Shown piece by piece: positions 8,979 to 17,398 of a stretch of 64,000 nucleotides of DNA. Both the position numbers and the translations under genes were made by a program. Origin of the DNA: Chryseobacterium sp. 3008163 (GTDB lineage: Bacteria; Bacteroidota; Bacteroidia; Flavobacteriales; Weeksellaceae); contig NZ_CP033070.1 in NCBI RefSeq assembly GCF_003669035.1, positions 930,001 to 994,000 on the forward strand, read 5' to 3'. Below the pieces are notes generated by a model. It did no database searches. It was not told the DNA's origin and was given only the letters and a program-made list of their open reading frames with translations. The first letter of the stretch is position 1. Every line of letters begins with the position of its first letter.

Positions 8979-9551
8979 ATGAAACTATTAATTAAAGGAA
9001 TGGTATGCAACAGGTGCATCTATTTTCTGTCGGAAGAATTTCCTAAGCTCGGTTTGGAAATTTCCGAAATACGCTTAGGGGTGGTAATTCTAAAAGAAAC
9101 GGATGAAATTACTGTTGAAGAAGACATCATCAAAGCCATGCTCCAAAAGAACGGATTCGATTTGTTATACAGTAAAGATAAAAAGATAATCGAATTGATT
9201 AAAACTGCAGTTGAAAAAGGGATTGATCAACAACTGCATACTGGCAAGCCTGTTAAATTTTCGGCATTTATCAGCAATGAACTGTATAAAGAATATGATT
9301 CGCTGAGTGCCTTATTTTCATCTTTAGAAGGACTAACGCTCGAAAAATTCATTATCTCAAAGAAGATAGAGAAAGTAATAGAGCTTTTAGTCTATACAGA
9401 CCAATCGCTGTCTGATATTGCTTATGCCTTAGGTTACAGCAGTCTGGCGTACCTATCCAATCAGTTGAAAAAATACACGGGTTTTACCTCTTCCCACTAT
9501 AAAAAGATTAGACGTGATAAGCTGGCTATTACAACAGAAATAATCACATGA
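8979..9551 (+). CDS. AraC-type regulator with an N-terminal HMA-like CxxC domain (probable copper sensor)
   Basis: 190 residues. The first ~65 look like an HMA domain: 'KLLIKGMVCNRCIYFL' has C10 and C13 in the metal-loop position, followed by helix and strand segments ending 'MLQKNGFDLLYS'. The C-terminal ~100 residues are an AraC DNA-binding domain: 'KIEKVIELLVYTDQSLSDIA' then 'ALGYSSLAYLSNQLKKYTG' with the final helix-turn-helix. This is much shorter than usual AraC proteins because the sugar-binding half is replaced by the metal domain. It lies between the SxHC chaperone and the efflux operon, all with the same box, so it is the obvious candidate regulator. Direct binding of copper and of the box is inferred. 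Confidence 0.8.
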   Translation: MKLLIKGMVCNRCIYFLSEEFPKLGLEISEIRLGVVILKETDEITVEEDIIKAMLQKNGFDLLYSKDKKIIELIKTAVEKGIDQQLHTGKPVKFSAFISNELYKEYDSLSALFSSLEGLTLEKFIISKKIEKVIELLVYTDQSLSDIAYALGYSSLAYLSNQLKKYTGFTSSHYKKIRRDKLAITTEIIT

Positions 9552-9624
9552 AAAATTGCCAGTAACACCTAAAATTCTTTGTAGTCCGATTTCCTGAAAC
9601 TACCGGAACACAAATCAACTTGCC

Positions 9625-9661
9625 AATCCCTGTTCACCAAAAGGAACAGGGATTCTTTTTT
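9625..9661 (+). terminator. Rho-independent terminator after the AraC/HMA regulator
   Basis: AATCCCTGTTC at 9625-9635 pairs perfectly with GAACAGGGATT at 9644-9654 over an 8-base loop, followed by C and a run of T. Confidence 0.9.
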
Positions 9662-9713
9662 ATAAGTACTTTAATAACAATACTATACTACTTAAAAGCC
9701 GTAAATAGCAAGG

Positions 9714-9779
9714 CGTAAATTTCACAACTCTTACCCGTAATAATATCAAAAATACGGCAACTTCCACCAATACCTTTGT
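9714..9779 (+). promoter_or_regulatory. Copper-box promoter D (efflux operon)
   Basis: CGTAAATTTCACAACTC at 9714-9730 is a variant of the copper box, with TACCTTTG at 9771-9778 matching TAnnTTTG exactly. The box-to-TTTG distance is again 61. A second half copy, GTAAATAGCA, lies just upstream at 9701. Confidence 0.6.
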
Positions 9780-9803
9780 CCTTTAAAATTAATCGTTTGT
9801 TAC

Positions 9804-9863
9804 ATCATTAAGCACAGCAACATGTTATACAAAATCATTAAACACAAGATCATGTTATACAAT
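9804..9863 (+). repeat. 30-bp tandem duplication covering the start codon of the efflux adaptor
   Basis: Bases 9804-9833 and 9834-9863 are imperfect copies (24 of 30 bases agree), each ending in ATGTTATACAA. The duplication is in frame and gives two possible ATG starts, 9822 and 9852, each with its own copy of the leader. Confidence 0.7.
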
Positions 9864-10922
9864 TCTACAAGACTAAGGTTAGGAATTTTAATTCCGTTAA
9901 TGGGCATCTTATTGATTGCCTGTGAGAACAAGTCAGAAAAAACGTCGAAAAAAACGGCAACCACTAACGCAGATGCCAGCAAATTGCCGGTAGATATTAT
10001 CATTGCTCAGGAAAAATTGCTCAATCATGAAGAAGCTATTGTGGGTACGATGATGTCTAATAGAGAAGTATCCATCGTCAGCGAAATTCCTCAAAAGATA
10101 ACTAAAGTTGCCTTTAAAGATGGCGGTTACGTTACCCAAGGCGCTGTATTGTACACATTGAATGACGCCGATATCAAATCCCGTTTAAAACAGGTTGGTG
10201 CGGAACTGGAGTTGGCAAAACTCAACAAAGAGCGGATGAGTAACCTCTTGAAAACTGAAACCGTAAGACAGCAGGAATATGATGAAGCTTTTACACGTTT
10301 CCGTTCCTTAGTTGCACAGCAGGATTTGCTTCGTGTCGAACTTGCCAAAACGGTAATCCGAGCGCCATTTTCAGGAAAAATCGGGATTTCAAAAGTACAT
10401 CTTGGTGCTTATGTTACGCCTGGTGCAGTACTGGTAATGTTGCAAGACCAAAGCAACATCAAAATCAATTTCTCTGTTCCGGAAAAATACCTGCCTTTAA
10501 TAAAAATGGGAGATAAAGTACGGTTTACTTCCGAGTTATCTGGCGAGGAGTATGTAGCAACCATCAATGCCACCGAACCGGGACTTGATGCTCAAGGCAG
10601 AAGCTTGCAGGTGCAGGCATTAGCAAATAATACGGGTGGTCAGTTTAGGCCAGGACTTTCAGCAAAAGTATATTTCAATGCTACCGATAAAGGTGCAAAA
10701 GGAATATTGGTTCCAACCGAAGCGCTGGCTCCCGGCGCAAAAGGTTACACTGTTTTCATCATTAAAAATGGCGTAGCAAAACCTGCGGAAGTGACCATTA
10801 GTAAAAGGACAGAAACAGATGCGGTCATTACCTCTGGCATTGCCACCGGCGATAGCATTATTGTTTCAAATATGTTGCGCTTAGGAGATGGAATGCCTGT
10901 AAAAGCTGTCGTGTCTAAATAA
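9822..10922 (+). CDS. RND efflux periplasmic adaptor (membrane fusion protein), lipoprotein
   Basis: 366 residues. After a lipoprotein signal (LLIAC, Cys34 in the long form) come the HlyD/AcrA parts: lipoyl half 'IVSEIPQKITKVAFKDGGYV', coiled-coil hairpin (about 110-165), second lipoyl half 'TVIRAPFSGKIGISKVHLGAYV', beta-barrel and membrane-proximal domains. It links the permease at 10944 to the TolC-like pore at 14072. The start is ambiguous because the leader is duplicated; starting at 9852 gives a signal peptide of more normal length (lipobox Cys24). A copper-box promoter and the metal genes on both sides suggest it serves copper or silver efflux, although its sequence does not show the methionine-rich site of CusB. 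Confidence 0.92.
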   Translation: MLYKIIKHKIMLYNSTRLRLGILIPLMGILLIACENKSEKTSKKTATTNADASKLPVDIIIAQEKLLNHEEAIVGTMMSNREVSIVSEIPQKITKVAFKDGGYVTQGAVLYTLNDADIKSRLKQVGAELELAKLNKERMSNLLKTETVRQQEYDEAFTRFRSLVAQQDLLRVELAKTVIRAPFSGKIGISKVHLGAYVTPGAVLVMLQDQSNIKINFSVPEKYLPLIKMGDKVRFTSELSGEEYVATINATEPGLDAQGRSLQVQALANNTGGQFRPGLSAKVYFNATDKGAKGILVPTEALAPGAKGYTVFIIKNGVAKPAEVTISKRTETDAVITSGIATGDSIIVSNMLRLGDGMPVKAVVSK

Positions 10923-10943
10923 TTCATTTCAAATCTTAGCATT

Positions 10944-12482
10944 ATGAGTATATCATCTTTAAGTATAAAAAAACCGGTGTTAGCCGGGGTATTTTCACTC
11001 CTGCTTATTATTTTGGGAATAGTAGGATGGAAACAATTAGGCGTTCGCGAATTTCCCTTAACAGAACCGCCCGTTATTTCGGTCATTACGTTCTATCCCG
11101 GTGCAAGCCCAGATGTGATTGCATCTAAGCTTACCCGGCCAATGGAAGAATCTATTGCCGAAGCAAACGGAATACGTACCATTTCTTCTGAATCCAGGGA
11201 ACAGGTAAGTATTATCTCGGTAGAGTTTAACCGTGAAGTGGATTTGGAAGATGCATTGAATGATGTGAGGGACAAAGTGGCCAAATCCCGTAAACAACTT
11301 CCTGGCGATGTAGATCCGCCAATTGTGCAAAAGGCGTCTTCACCAGACAATCTGGTAGCATTCCTTGAGGTAGAAAGTGACACCAAAGACATCAAAGAAG
11401 TAAGTCACCTCGCCTCTACTGTCATCAAAGACAAAATGCAATCAATCCCCGGAATTAGCAATGTAGCAATTGTAGGCGAACACAAATACGCCATGCGCCT
11501 TCGCTTTGACCCCGCAAAACTTGCCGCTTATCAATTGACTCCTGCAGACATTCGCAAAGCCTTAACGAGGGAAAATATTGATTTGCCTGCTGGTCGGATA
11601 GAAGGAAGCAACAGCGAGTTAAGCATCCGTACAATGGGCCGCCTTACTTCGGTAAATGATTTTGAAGAAATGCTCATCAAGCAAGTGGGCAGTTCGGTAA
11701 TTCGTCTTAAAGACATTGGCTCAGCCGAATTGGGCGAAGAAAACGAACGCACCGCCATCATCAACGAAACTGGCGGGTTAAACCGTATCGGAATTGGTGT
11801 TGCCATTCAAATTCAAAGGGGTGCAAATGCCATTGAAGTGGTAGATGAATTTTACAAGCGCTTAGAACAATTGCGCAAGGAAGTTCCGTCTGAATACCGT
11901 TTGATTGTTGGTTTCGACTATACCAGTTCTGTACGCGAATCTATCAAAGAGGTAGAAGAAACCCTGTTCATAGCTTTCGGATTGGTAGTATTGATTATTT
12001 TTCTATTTCTGAGGGATTGGCGCTCAACCATCATTCCTGTATTGGCTATTCCGGTATCCATCATTTCCGCATTTTTCATCATGTATGTGGCTGGTTTTTC
12101 CATCAATATTTTAACGCTGTTGGGATTAGTGCTTGCCATCGGACTGGTGGTAGATGATGCCATCGTTGTACTTGAAAATATTTATAAAAAGATAGAAGAA
12201 GGGATGACGCCCATACAGGCTGCGTTTAAAGGTTCCAAAGAAATTTATTTTGCCGTTATCTCCACTACCATTACGTTGGCGGCAGTTTTTCTTCCTATTG
12301 TTTTCATGGGTGGAATTAGTGGACAGCTTTTCAAGGAATTCGCAATCGTAGTATCGGGTTCGGTGCTGATTTCGGCTTTGGTGGCTTTGACATTGACACC
12401 GATGTTGAGTGCTTATTTTCTAAAGAAAAAGCAAAACCGAGTTGGTTTTATCGGGTTACTGAGCCGTTTTTCGTGCGTTTAA
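10944..12482 (+). CDS. RND efflux transporter permease, N-terminal half (frameshifted)
   Basis: 512 residues matching the first half of an HAE-1/AcrB-like permease: TM1 'KPVLAGVFSLLLIILGIVGW', the porter loop with 'ALNDVRDKVAKSRKQLPGDV', then TM2-6 including 'GLVLAIGLVVDDAIVVLENI', where the paired aspartates of TM4 that carry protons are present. The frame closes at 12480 after a short out-of-frame tail. The missing continuation 'AKPSWFYRVTEPFFVRLNN' lies in the -1 frame from 12431, so the full ~1035-residue protein is restored by one base. The shift point GAAAAAG at 12425-12431 resembles a slippery heptamer. It may be a sequencing deletion, a true mutation or frameshifting. Confidence 0.9.
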   Translation: MSISSLSIKKPVLAGVFSLLLIILGIVGWKQLGVREFPLTEPPVISVITFYPGASPDVIASKLTRPMEESIAEANGIRTISSESREQVSIISVEFNREVDLEDALNDVRDKVAKSRKQLPGDVDPPIVQKASSPDNLVAFLEVESDTKDIKEVSHLASTVIKDKMQSIPGISNVAIVGEHKYAMRLRFDPAKLAAYQLTPADIRKALTRENIDLPAGRIEGSNSELSIRTMGRLTSVNDFEEMLIKQVGSSVIRLKDIGSAELGEENERTAIINETGGLNRIGIGVAIQIQRGANAIEVVDEFYKRLEQLRKEVPSEYRLIVGFDYTSSVRESIKEVEETLFIAFGLVVLIIFLFLRDWRSTIIPVLAIPVSIISAFFIMYVAGFSINILTLLGLVLAIGLVVDDAIVVLENIYKKIEEGMTPIQAAFKGSKEIYFAVISTTITLAAVFLPIVFMGGISGQLFKEFAIVVSGSVLISALVALTLTPMLSAYFLKKKQNRVGFIGLLSRFSCV

Positions 12483-14047
12483 ATAATGGCTATGCCCGTT
12501 TGCTTACCGCATTTATGAAAGCCAGATGGTTAGCCTGGGTATTTTTGGTCGGAACTACTGCACTCATCTATTTTGTAGGAAAAGGACTTCCATCAGAATT
12601 AGCGCCTGTTGAAGACCGTTCAAACATGAACCTCATCGCTGTTGCCCCAGAAGGTGTTTCGTTCGATTATATGAAAAAGCACATGACCGAAGTCGGGAAA
12701 TATGTGAACGACTCCACCGATGGGCTGTATCAAACCTATTCAATGGTCGCTATTTCTTTTATTCCCGCTCCAGCACCCGTGAATGTAGCGGTGCAAAGTA
12801 TCTATCTCAAAGACCCTAAAGAAAGAAAGCACAGCGTTCAGGATTTGTATAACCAATATGGCGCTGCATCTGGGCAATTCAGAGGATTTCTTCTGTTTCC
12901 TTATCTGCCACCAACTATTGGAAGCCGATATGGTGGTGGTATGCCGATACAGTTTGTATTGCAGTCGCAAAACCTCGACAGTCTGACAGCGGTGCTTCCA
13001 AAGTTCCTAGCTGCGGCACGACAAAGCAAAAAACTGATGTTTATAGATGCCGATTTAAAGATTAATAAACCCGAAGTAAAAATAAATATCGACCGTCAGA
13101 AAGCCGCCTTAATGGGTGTGTCTATGGAAGAAGTAGCGCACACTTTACAACTCTCCTTCTCCGGGCAGCGTTACGGATATTTCTTACGCAACGACCGTCA
13201 ATATGAAGTAATCGGGCAATTAGATAAAGCACATAGAAATGATAAAAGTGACTTGAGTGCAATCTACGTCCGTTCGGCAACAGGCGAAATGATACCATTG
13301 AGCAATCTGATTACAACCGAAGAAGCCGTAAGTCCTGCCGCTATTTACCGATACGACCAATACACTTCTGCCACCGTATCGGCAGCCATGGCACCAGGAG
13401 TGAGCCTTGCCGAAGGCATACAGGAAATCGAAAAAATAAAAAAAGAAGTTTTGGGTGAAACGTTTAAAGCATCTTTAGCTGGTCAGTCTAGAGATTATAC
13501 AGAGAGCCAGGGCAATATCACCTTTACGCTTATTCTGGCACTGGTACTTATTTATATGATTTTGGCCGCACAGTTTGGCAACTTACGTGACCCATTGACC
13601 ATTATGCTTACCGTGCCGATGGCTATAACCGGTGCTATTCTCAGTCTTTCGTGGTTTGGTCAAAGTTTAAATGTGTTCAGCCAAATTGGGATAATTACCC
13701 TGATTGGGTTAATAACCAAAAACGGTATCCTTATCGTTGAATTTGCTAACCACCTTAAAAACACTGGACTTTCAAAACGGGAAGCAGCCATACAGGCAGC
13801 CGAGCAACGTTTCCGTCCTATTTTGATGACCTCTTTGGCGATGATATTCGGAGCATTACCTATTGCCCTTACGGTTAACAGCCGTCAGTCTTTAGGGATT
13901 GTGATTGTAGGTGGATTAGCCTTCTCCGGAATACTAACCTTGTTCATCATCCCAGCAGTTTATTCTTATTTATCAAGCAAAAAAGCGGAGAGAGTAATTG
14001 TAGAAGAAGATACAGAGGAAGAAAACAGACCGGCAGAAGTAGTATGA
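12473..14047 (+). CDS. RND efflux transporter permease, C-terminal half (frameshifted)
   Basis: The second half of the permease. It begins in frame with 'RLNNGYARLLTAF', but coding sequence of this frame extends up to 12431; the nominal start here is not a natural one. TM7, the second large porter loop with 'FRGFLLFPYLPPTIGSRYGG', and TM8-12 ('TLILALVLIYMILAAQFGNL', 'QIGIITLIGLITKNGILIVE') follow the HAE-1 pattern. The 'G-LTKNGILIVE' region indicates the drug-type (HAE) rather than the CusA type, so the substrate could be organic compounds instead of metal. Ends 25 bases before the TolC-like gene. Confidence 0.9.
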   Translation: MRLNNGYARLLTAFMKARWLAWVFLVGTTALIYFVGKGLPSELAPVEDRSNMNLIAVAPEGVSFDYMKKHMTEVGKYVNDSTDGLYQTYSMVAISFIPAPAPVNVAVQSIYLKDPKERKHSVQDLYNQYGAASGQFRGFLLFPYLPPTIGSRYGGGMPIQFVLQSQNLDSLTAVLPKFLAAARQSKKLMFIDADLKINKPEVKINIDRQKAALMGVSMEEVAHTLQLSFSGQRYGYFLRNDRQYEVIGQLDKAHRNDKSDLSAIYVRSATGEMIPLSNLITTEEAVSPAAIYRYDQYTSATVSAAMAPGVSLAEGIQEIEKIKKEVLGETFKASLAGQSRDYTESQGNITFTLILALVLIYMILAAQFGNLRDPLTIMLTVPMAITGAILSLSWFGQSLNVFSQIGIITLIGLITKNGILIVEFANHLKNTGLSKREAAIQAAEQRFRPILMTSLAMIFGALPIALTVNSRQSLGIVIVGGLAFSGILTLFIIPAVYSYLSSKKAERVIVEEDTEEENRPAEVV

Positions 14048-14071
14048 TTTTAAATCTCAAAAAAGAAAAAA

Positions 14072-15421
14072 ATGAAAAAGAATATCTCATATATAGTTAC
14101 GATGCTGCTCTTTATTAGCAGCGTAAATATATTGTATGCACAGAAAAAAACGCTGTCCCTTACCGATGCATTGGAAATGGCGAAGCAGGGAAACAAGGCA
14201 TTGCAGGTGCAAGTTTTGGAAGAAATTAACGCCAAAGAAAAAACCCGTGAAACCAAAGGTGCCTTACTGCCAACTATTTCGGCAAACCTCGGCTATTCCT
14301 ATTATTTCGACAGGCAGGTTATATTTATGCCGGGTTCGTTTGCAGGCACCAATAAGCCGGTGCAGGACATCGCCGTTGGCGGAAAAAATATCTATAATGG
14401 GTTTGTATCACTCTATCAACCCATTTTTTCACCAGCTGCAAATCAGTTAACAAAGGCTTCAAAAATCAATGAAAAAATAGAAATTGAAAAGACCGCCGAC
14501 CTGAAAAGTCAGGTTGCCCTTCAGGTTTCAACCCGCTATCTGGATATATTGATGATGAACAGCCAATTGGGTTTACTAGACCAAAGTCTGCAACGCAATA
14601 TCAAGGCATTGCAAGATTCGCGAGCCTTATTGGCGCAAGGAAAAGGCTTAAAAGCGGATACGCTAAGGAGCTTTATTGCCGTAGAAAATTTAAAATCTTC
14701 TATTTCTTATTTAAAAAACAATATTGAGGTTTCGGGTATTGAATTAAAAAGATTGATTGGATTGGATGATGTATCTGCATTAGAATTGACCGATGACCTT
14801 GAGCTGGGTATTGAAGCCAACAAAAGCGAGTTTTACCAAGTTGATGAGGCATTCAAAATTGCGGAAACCAATAGAAAAGATTTGAACATTCAAAAATTGT
14901 CTATTGACCTTCAGCAAAAAAAATTAAAAGCCACGCAAGCCATGTTGTTGCCGCAGCTCTCTCTGGTTGGGCAATATCAGGTACAGGCACAGGCAGATGA
15001 TATGAAGTTTGGGGAATATTCTTTACCAAGAACTTCCTTTCTGGGTTTGCAATTGACCGTACCAATTTTTAACGGATATCGTACCAAATCTCAAATCAGT
15101 CAGGCAAAAATTAAAACAGAGCAAGAAGATATACGGTTAAACGATTTAAAAGACAAGGTTAAAACGGAACTGGCCACCATTATAAGCAAATGGAAAGAAG
15201 CCAATACCCAAATGGACATTCAGGAAACCACCGTACAATCGGCGGAACTGAACCACCACATGATGGAAGACCGTTTCAAAAACGGCTTAGGTTCAAGGCT
15301 AGAGTTGACAGATGCAGAATTGGCATTGACACAAGCCAAGATTAACTATCTGAATGCTGTATATAACCTGCGAATGCTCCACGTAGAACTGCAAAATGCA
15401 CTTGGGCTGTTAAATCTCTAA
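14072..15421 (+). CDS. TolC-family outer-membrane efflux protein
   Basis: 449 residues with a signal peptide (MKKNISYIVTMLLFISSVNILYAQ). The protein shows the duplicated outer membrane efflux pattern: alternating long helices and strand segments, 'LSLTDALEMAKQGNKALQV' at the start of repeat one and 'LTDAELALTQAKINYLNAVY' near the end of repeat two, with 'FLGLQLTVPIFNGY' as the second barrel strand. It is the third gene of the efflux operon and supplies the outer-membrane channel for the adaptor and permease upstream. Not lipidated, unlike CusC-type proteins. Confidence 0.92.
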   Translation: MKKNISYIVTMLLFISSVNILYAQKKTLSLTDALEMAKQGNKALQVQVLEEINAKEKTRETKGALLPTISANLGYSYYFDRQVIFMPGSFAGTNKPVQDIAVGGKNIYNGFVSLYQPIFSPAANQLTKASKINEKIEIEKTADLKSQVALQVSTRYLDILMMNSQLGLLDQSLQRNIKALQDSRALLAQGKGLKADTLRSFIAVENLKSSISYLKNNIEVSGIELKRLIGLDDVSALELTDDLELGIEANKSEFYQVDEAFKIAETNRKDLNIQKLSIDLQQKKLKATQAMLLPQLSLVGQYQVQAQADDMKFGEYSLPRTSFLGLQLTVPIFNGYRTKSQISQAKIKTEQEDIRLNDLKDKVKTELATIISKWKEANTQMDIQETTVQSAELNHHMMEDRFKNGLGSRLELTDAELALTQAKINYLNAVYNLRMLHVELQNALGLLNL

Positions 15422-15480
15422 TTACTCATCAATAATTTAAAATGGATGGAATAAACAATTTGCTCAAAGAAATTTCAATC

Positions 15481-15546
15481 AGTAAATCTTACAAATCAAA
15501 CCCCAAAAACCGCAAAAGAAATCGTGTTATTTGGCTCAACTTTGTA
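15481..15546 (+). promoter_or_regulatory. Copper-box promoter C
   Basis: AGTAAATCTTACAAATC at 15481-15497 differs from box A at two positions; TTTG follows at 15541, 60 bases after the box start. It precedes the CxxC chaperone and the HMBD lipoprotein. Confidence 0.6.
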
Positions 15547-15573
15547 TCAATAAATAATTTAAAATAAATAAAA

Positions 15574-15792
15574 ATGGAAAATACGAATTTACAATTCAAG
15601 ACAAATATCAATTGCAGCAGCTGCGTAGCAAAAGTAACCCCTTTCTTAAATGATGCCGAAGGTATCGGACAATGGGAAGTGGACACTGCGAATAGAGAAA
15701 AAATCCTCACCTTGAAATCTGAAGGAATTACTGAACAAAAAGTGATAGAAGCAGTTCAAAAAGCAGGTTTCAAAATTGAACCCATAAAATAG
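15574..15792 (+). CDS. HMA-domain metallochaperone (CxxC)
   Basis: 72 residues, one HMA domain: 'LQFKTNINCSSCVAKVTPFL' with the metal loop NCSSC (C15, C18), then 'WEVDTANREKILTLKSEG' and a final helix 'KVIEAVQKAGFKIEPIK'. It is a soluble carrier of Cu(I)-like ions in the cytoplasm and could deliver to the second HMA domain of the P-ATPase. It is first in a unit with the HMBD lipoprotein (9-base gap) behind a copper-box promoter. In contrast to the SxHC protein at 8568, both cysteines are kept. Confidence 0.85.
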   Translation: MENTNLQFKTNINCSSCVAKVTPFLNDAEGIGQWEVDTANREKILTLKSEGITEQKVIEAVQKAGFKIEPIK

Positions 15793-15801
15793 TTTAAAAA
15801 G

Positions 15802-16752
15802 ATGAAAAAGGTAATCAATACATTGTTGGGCGTAACGGTTTGCTTAGTTACTTTATCGGCCTGTAACAATGTGGAAAATAAAAAAAATAAAGATATGACA
15901 ACTCACGAGCACACAGACAAAGAAAGCGTTTACGCTTGCCCGATGCACCCGGAAGTAACCGGAAAACAAGGAGAAAAATGCACTAAATGTGGAATGGATT
16001 TGAAAGCAGTTAATGCTGAAAATACAGTTGCGTATGAGGTGCAGTTAACTACTTCTCCACAAAATGTGGAAGCTGGAAAACCAACTCAATTGACACTTGC
16101 TGTTAAGCAAAACGAAAAAATAGTACCACTTGATATTTCACACGAGATGAAATTACATTTAATGGTGGTAAGTGAAGATTTAAACTGGTTTCGCCACATC
16201 CATCCGGAAGAGCAGAAAGACGATGCGTATGCGATTACGGAAACATTCCCGACTGGTGGAAAGTATCTGCTGTTTTCTGATTTTAAACCGAGCGGTGGTG
16301 AACAAACTTTGAACAAGCAGGAAATTGATGTGCAGGGAAAAAGCAACCCGGTTAATAATGATATTTCGACTAAGTATATCTCAAAAGTTGATGGATTTAC
16401 CGCAACCCTTCTTAATGGAAGCGACTTTAAAACCAACAAAACACAGCACCTGGAAATTTCCATCGAAAAAGACGGAAAGAAATTAATCGAAAAGGATTTG
16501 CAGCAATATTTAGGCGCTTCTGCCCATATCGTAATGATTGGCAAAGTTGGCAAAGAATTTCTGCATATTCATCCGGTATCAGACAGCCGTTTTCCAGTTT
16601 TTGCACAGACACAAATCGAAAAGGCTGGAATTTACAGAATGTGGGCACAGTTTAAAATAGATGGAAAAGTGCATACAGCAGATTTTACAGTTGATGTTAC
16701 CGAAGGAAAAAAAGGCGAAAACGAAGAAAAGTCGCATGCACATCAACACTAA
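15802..16752 (+). CDS. Heavy-metal-binding-domain lipoprotein
   Basis: 316 residues with a lipoprotein signal (VTLSAC, Cys21). A short heavy-metal-binding domain follows: 'VYACPMHPEVTGKQG' with 'KCTKCGMDL', a CxMHP...CxxCGM pattern found in CusB, CopB-type and related copper proteins. The remaining ~230 residues contain two similar beta-rich stretches, each with a His-rich segment ('WFRHIHPEE' and 'EFLHIHPVSD'), suggesting an internal duplication. The C-terminus is again His-rich (KSHAHQH). It probably binds copper in the periplasm. Operon partner of the CxxC chaperone. Confidence 0.8.
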   Translation: MKKVINTLLGVTVCLVTLSACNNVENKKNKDMTTHEHTDKESVYACPMHPEVTGKQGEKCTKCGMDLKAVNAENTVAYEVQLTTSPQNVEAGKPTQLTLAVKQNEKIVPLDISHEMKLHLMVVSEDLNWFRHIHPEEQKDDAYAITETFPTGGKYLLFSDFKPSGGEQTLNKQEIDVQGKSNPVNNDISTKYISKVDGFTATLLNGSDFKTNKTQHLEISIEKDGKKLIEKDLQQYLGASAHIVMIGKVGKEFLHIHPVSDSRFPVFAQTQIEKAGIYRMWAQFKIDGKVHTADFTVDVTEGKKGENEEKSHAHQH

Positions 16753-16812
16753 AAAGTTTAATTTTGGATGTTGAATAGAGCAATCGCAAATTTATCCAAT
16801 AGAATTATAAAA

Positions 16813-17325
16813 ATGGCTGTTCCAACCAATAAAGAAGAATTACAAAAAACGATTGTTGAGAATTTTTCCAAATTAGATAAAGAATTATCTACAATTCCTT
16901 ACGATATGACCAGCCTTCAAGAATTGGAAGGGCATTCTAAAGGAACATTAATGAGCATCAATAATTTGGTTTCCTATCTTATCGGTTGGGGAGAATTGGT
17001 TTTGAAATGGAACAAGAAGATAGATAATAAAGAAATTGTTGATTTTCCAGAAACAGGTTACAAATGGAACGAACTTGGAAAACTTGCCCAAAAATTCTAT
17101 GTAGATTATAAAGATGATGACTTCAATATTTTAACTGAAAAATTGAACAAAAACGTTGAACAGATTTTAGAATTGATAGAAAACAAATCGAATAAGGAAC
17201 TTTACGAAGTAAGCTGGTACGAAAAATGGACTTTGGGAAGAATGATACAATTCAATACGGCTTCGCCTTACACCAACGCAAGAGGAAGAATTCGTAAATG
17301 GAAAAAGGGACAAAACATAAAATAA
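16813..17325 (+). CDS. ClbS/DfsB-family four-helix protein
   Basis: 170 residues from the ATG at 16813; an in-frame ATG at 16768 would add 15 residues without homology. 'MAVPTNKEELQKTI' and the late 'WTLGRMIQFNTASPYTNAR' with 'RIRKWKK' are typical of the DinB-like ClbS/DfsB family. ClbS protects against colibactin by opening its cyclopropane ring; most family members have no known substrate. It has no link to metal handling and looks like an independent cassette. Spacing from the lipoprotein upstream is 60 bases, so co-transcription is possible. Confidence 0.75.
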   Translation: MAVPTNKEELQKTIVENFSKLDKELSTIPYDMTSLQELEGHSKGTLMSINNLVSYLIGWGELVLKWNKKIDNKEIVDFPETGYKWNELGKLAQKFYVDYKDDDFNILTEKLNKNVEQILELIENKSNKELYEVSWYEKWTLGRMIQFNTASPYTNARGRIRKWKKGQNIK

Positions 17326-17398
17326 TAATACTAGCAAAGATTAGTAACAACTTCTTTTCTTTCCAGATTGCGACCCATCAAATAAAAGTATAAAAAAA

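Noticed and set aside
16086..16553. 155-codon minus-strand frame inside the HMBD lipoprotein gene
   Set aside because: The plus strand has a signal peptide, lipobox and metal motifs; the minus frame is its shadow.
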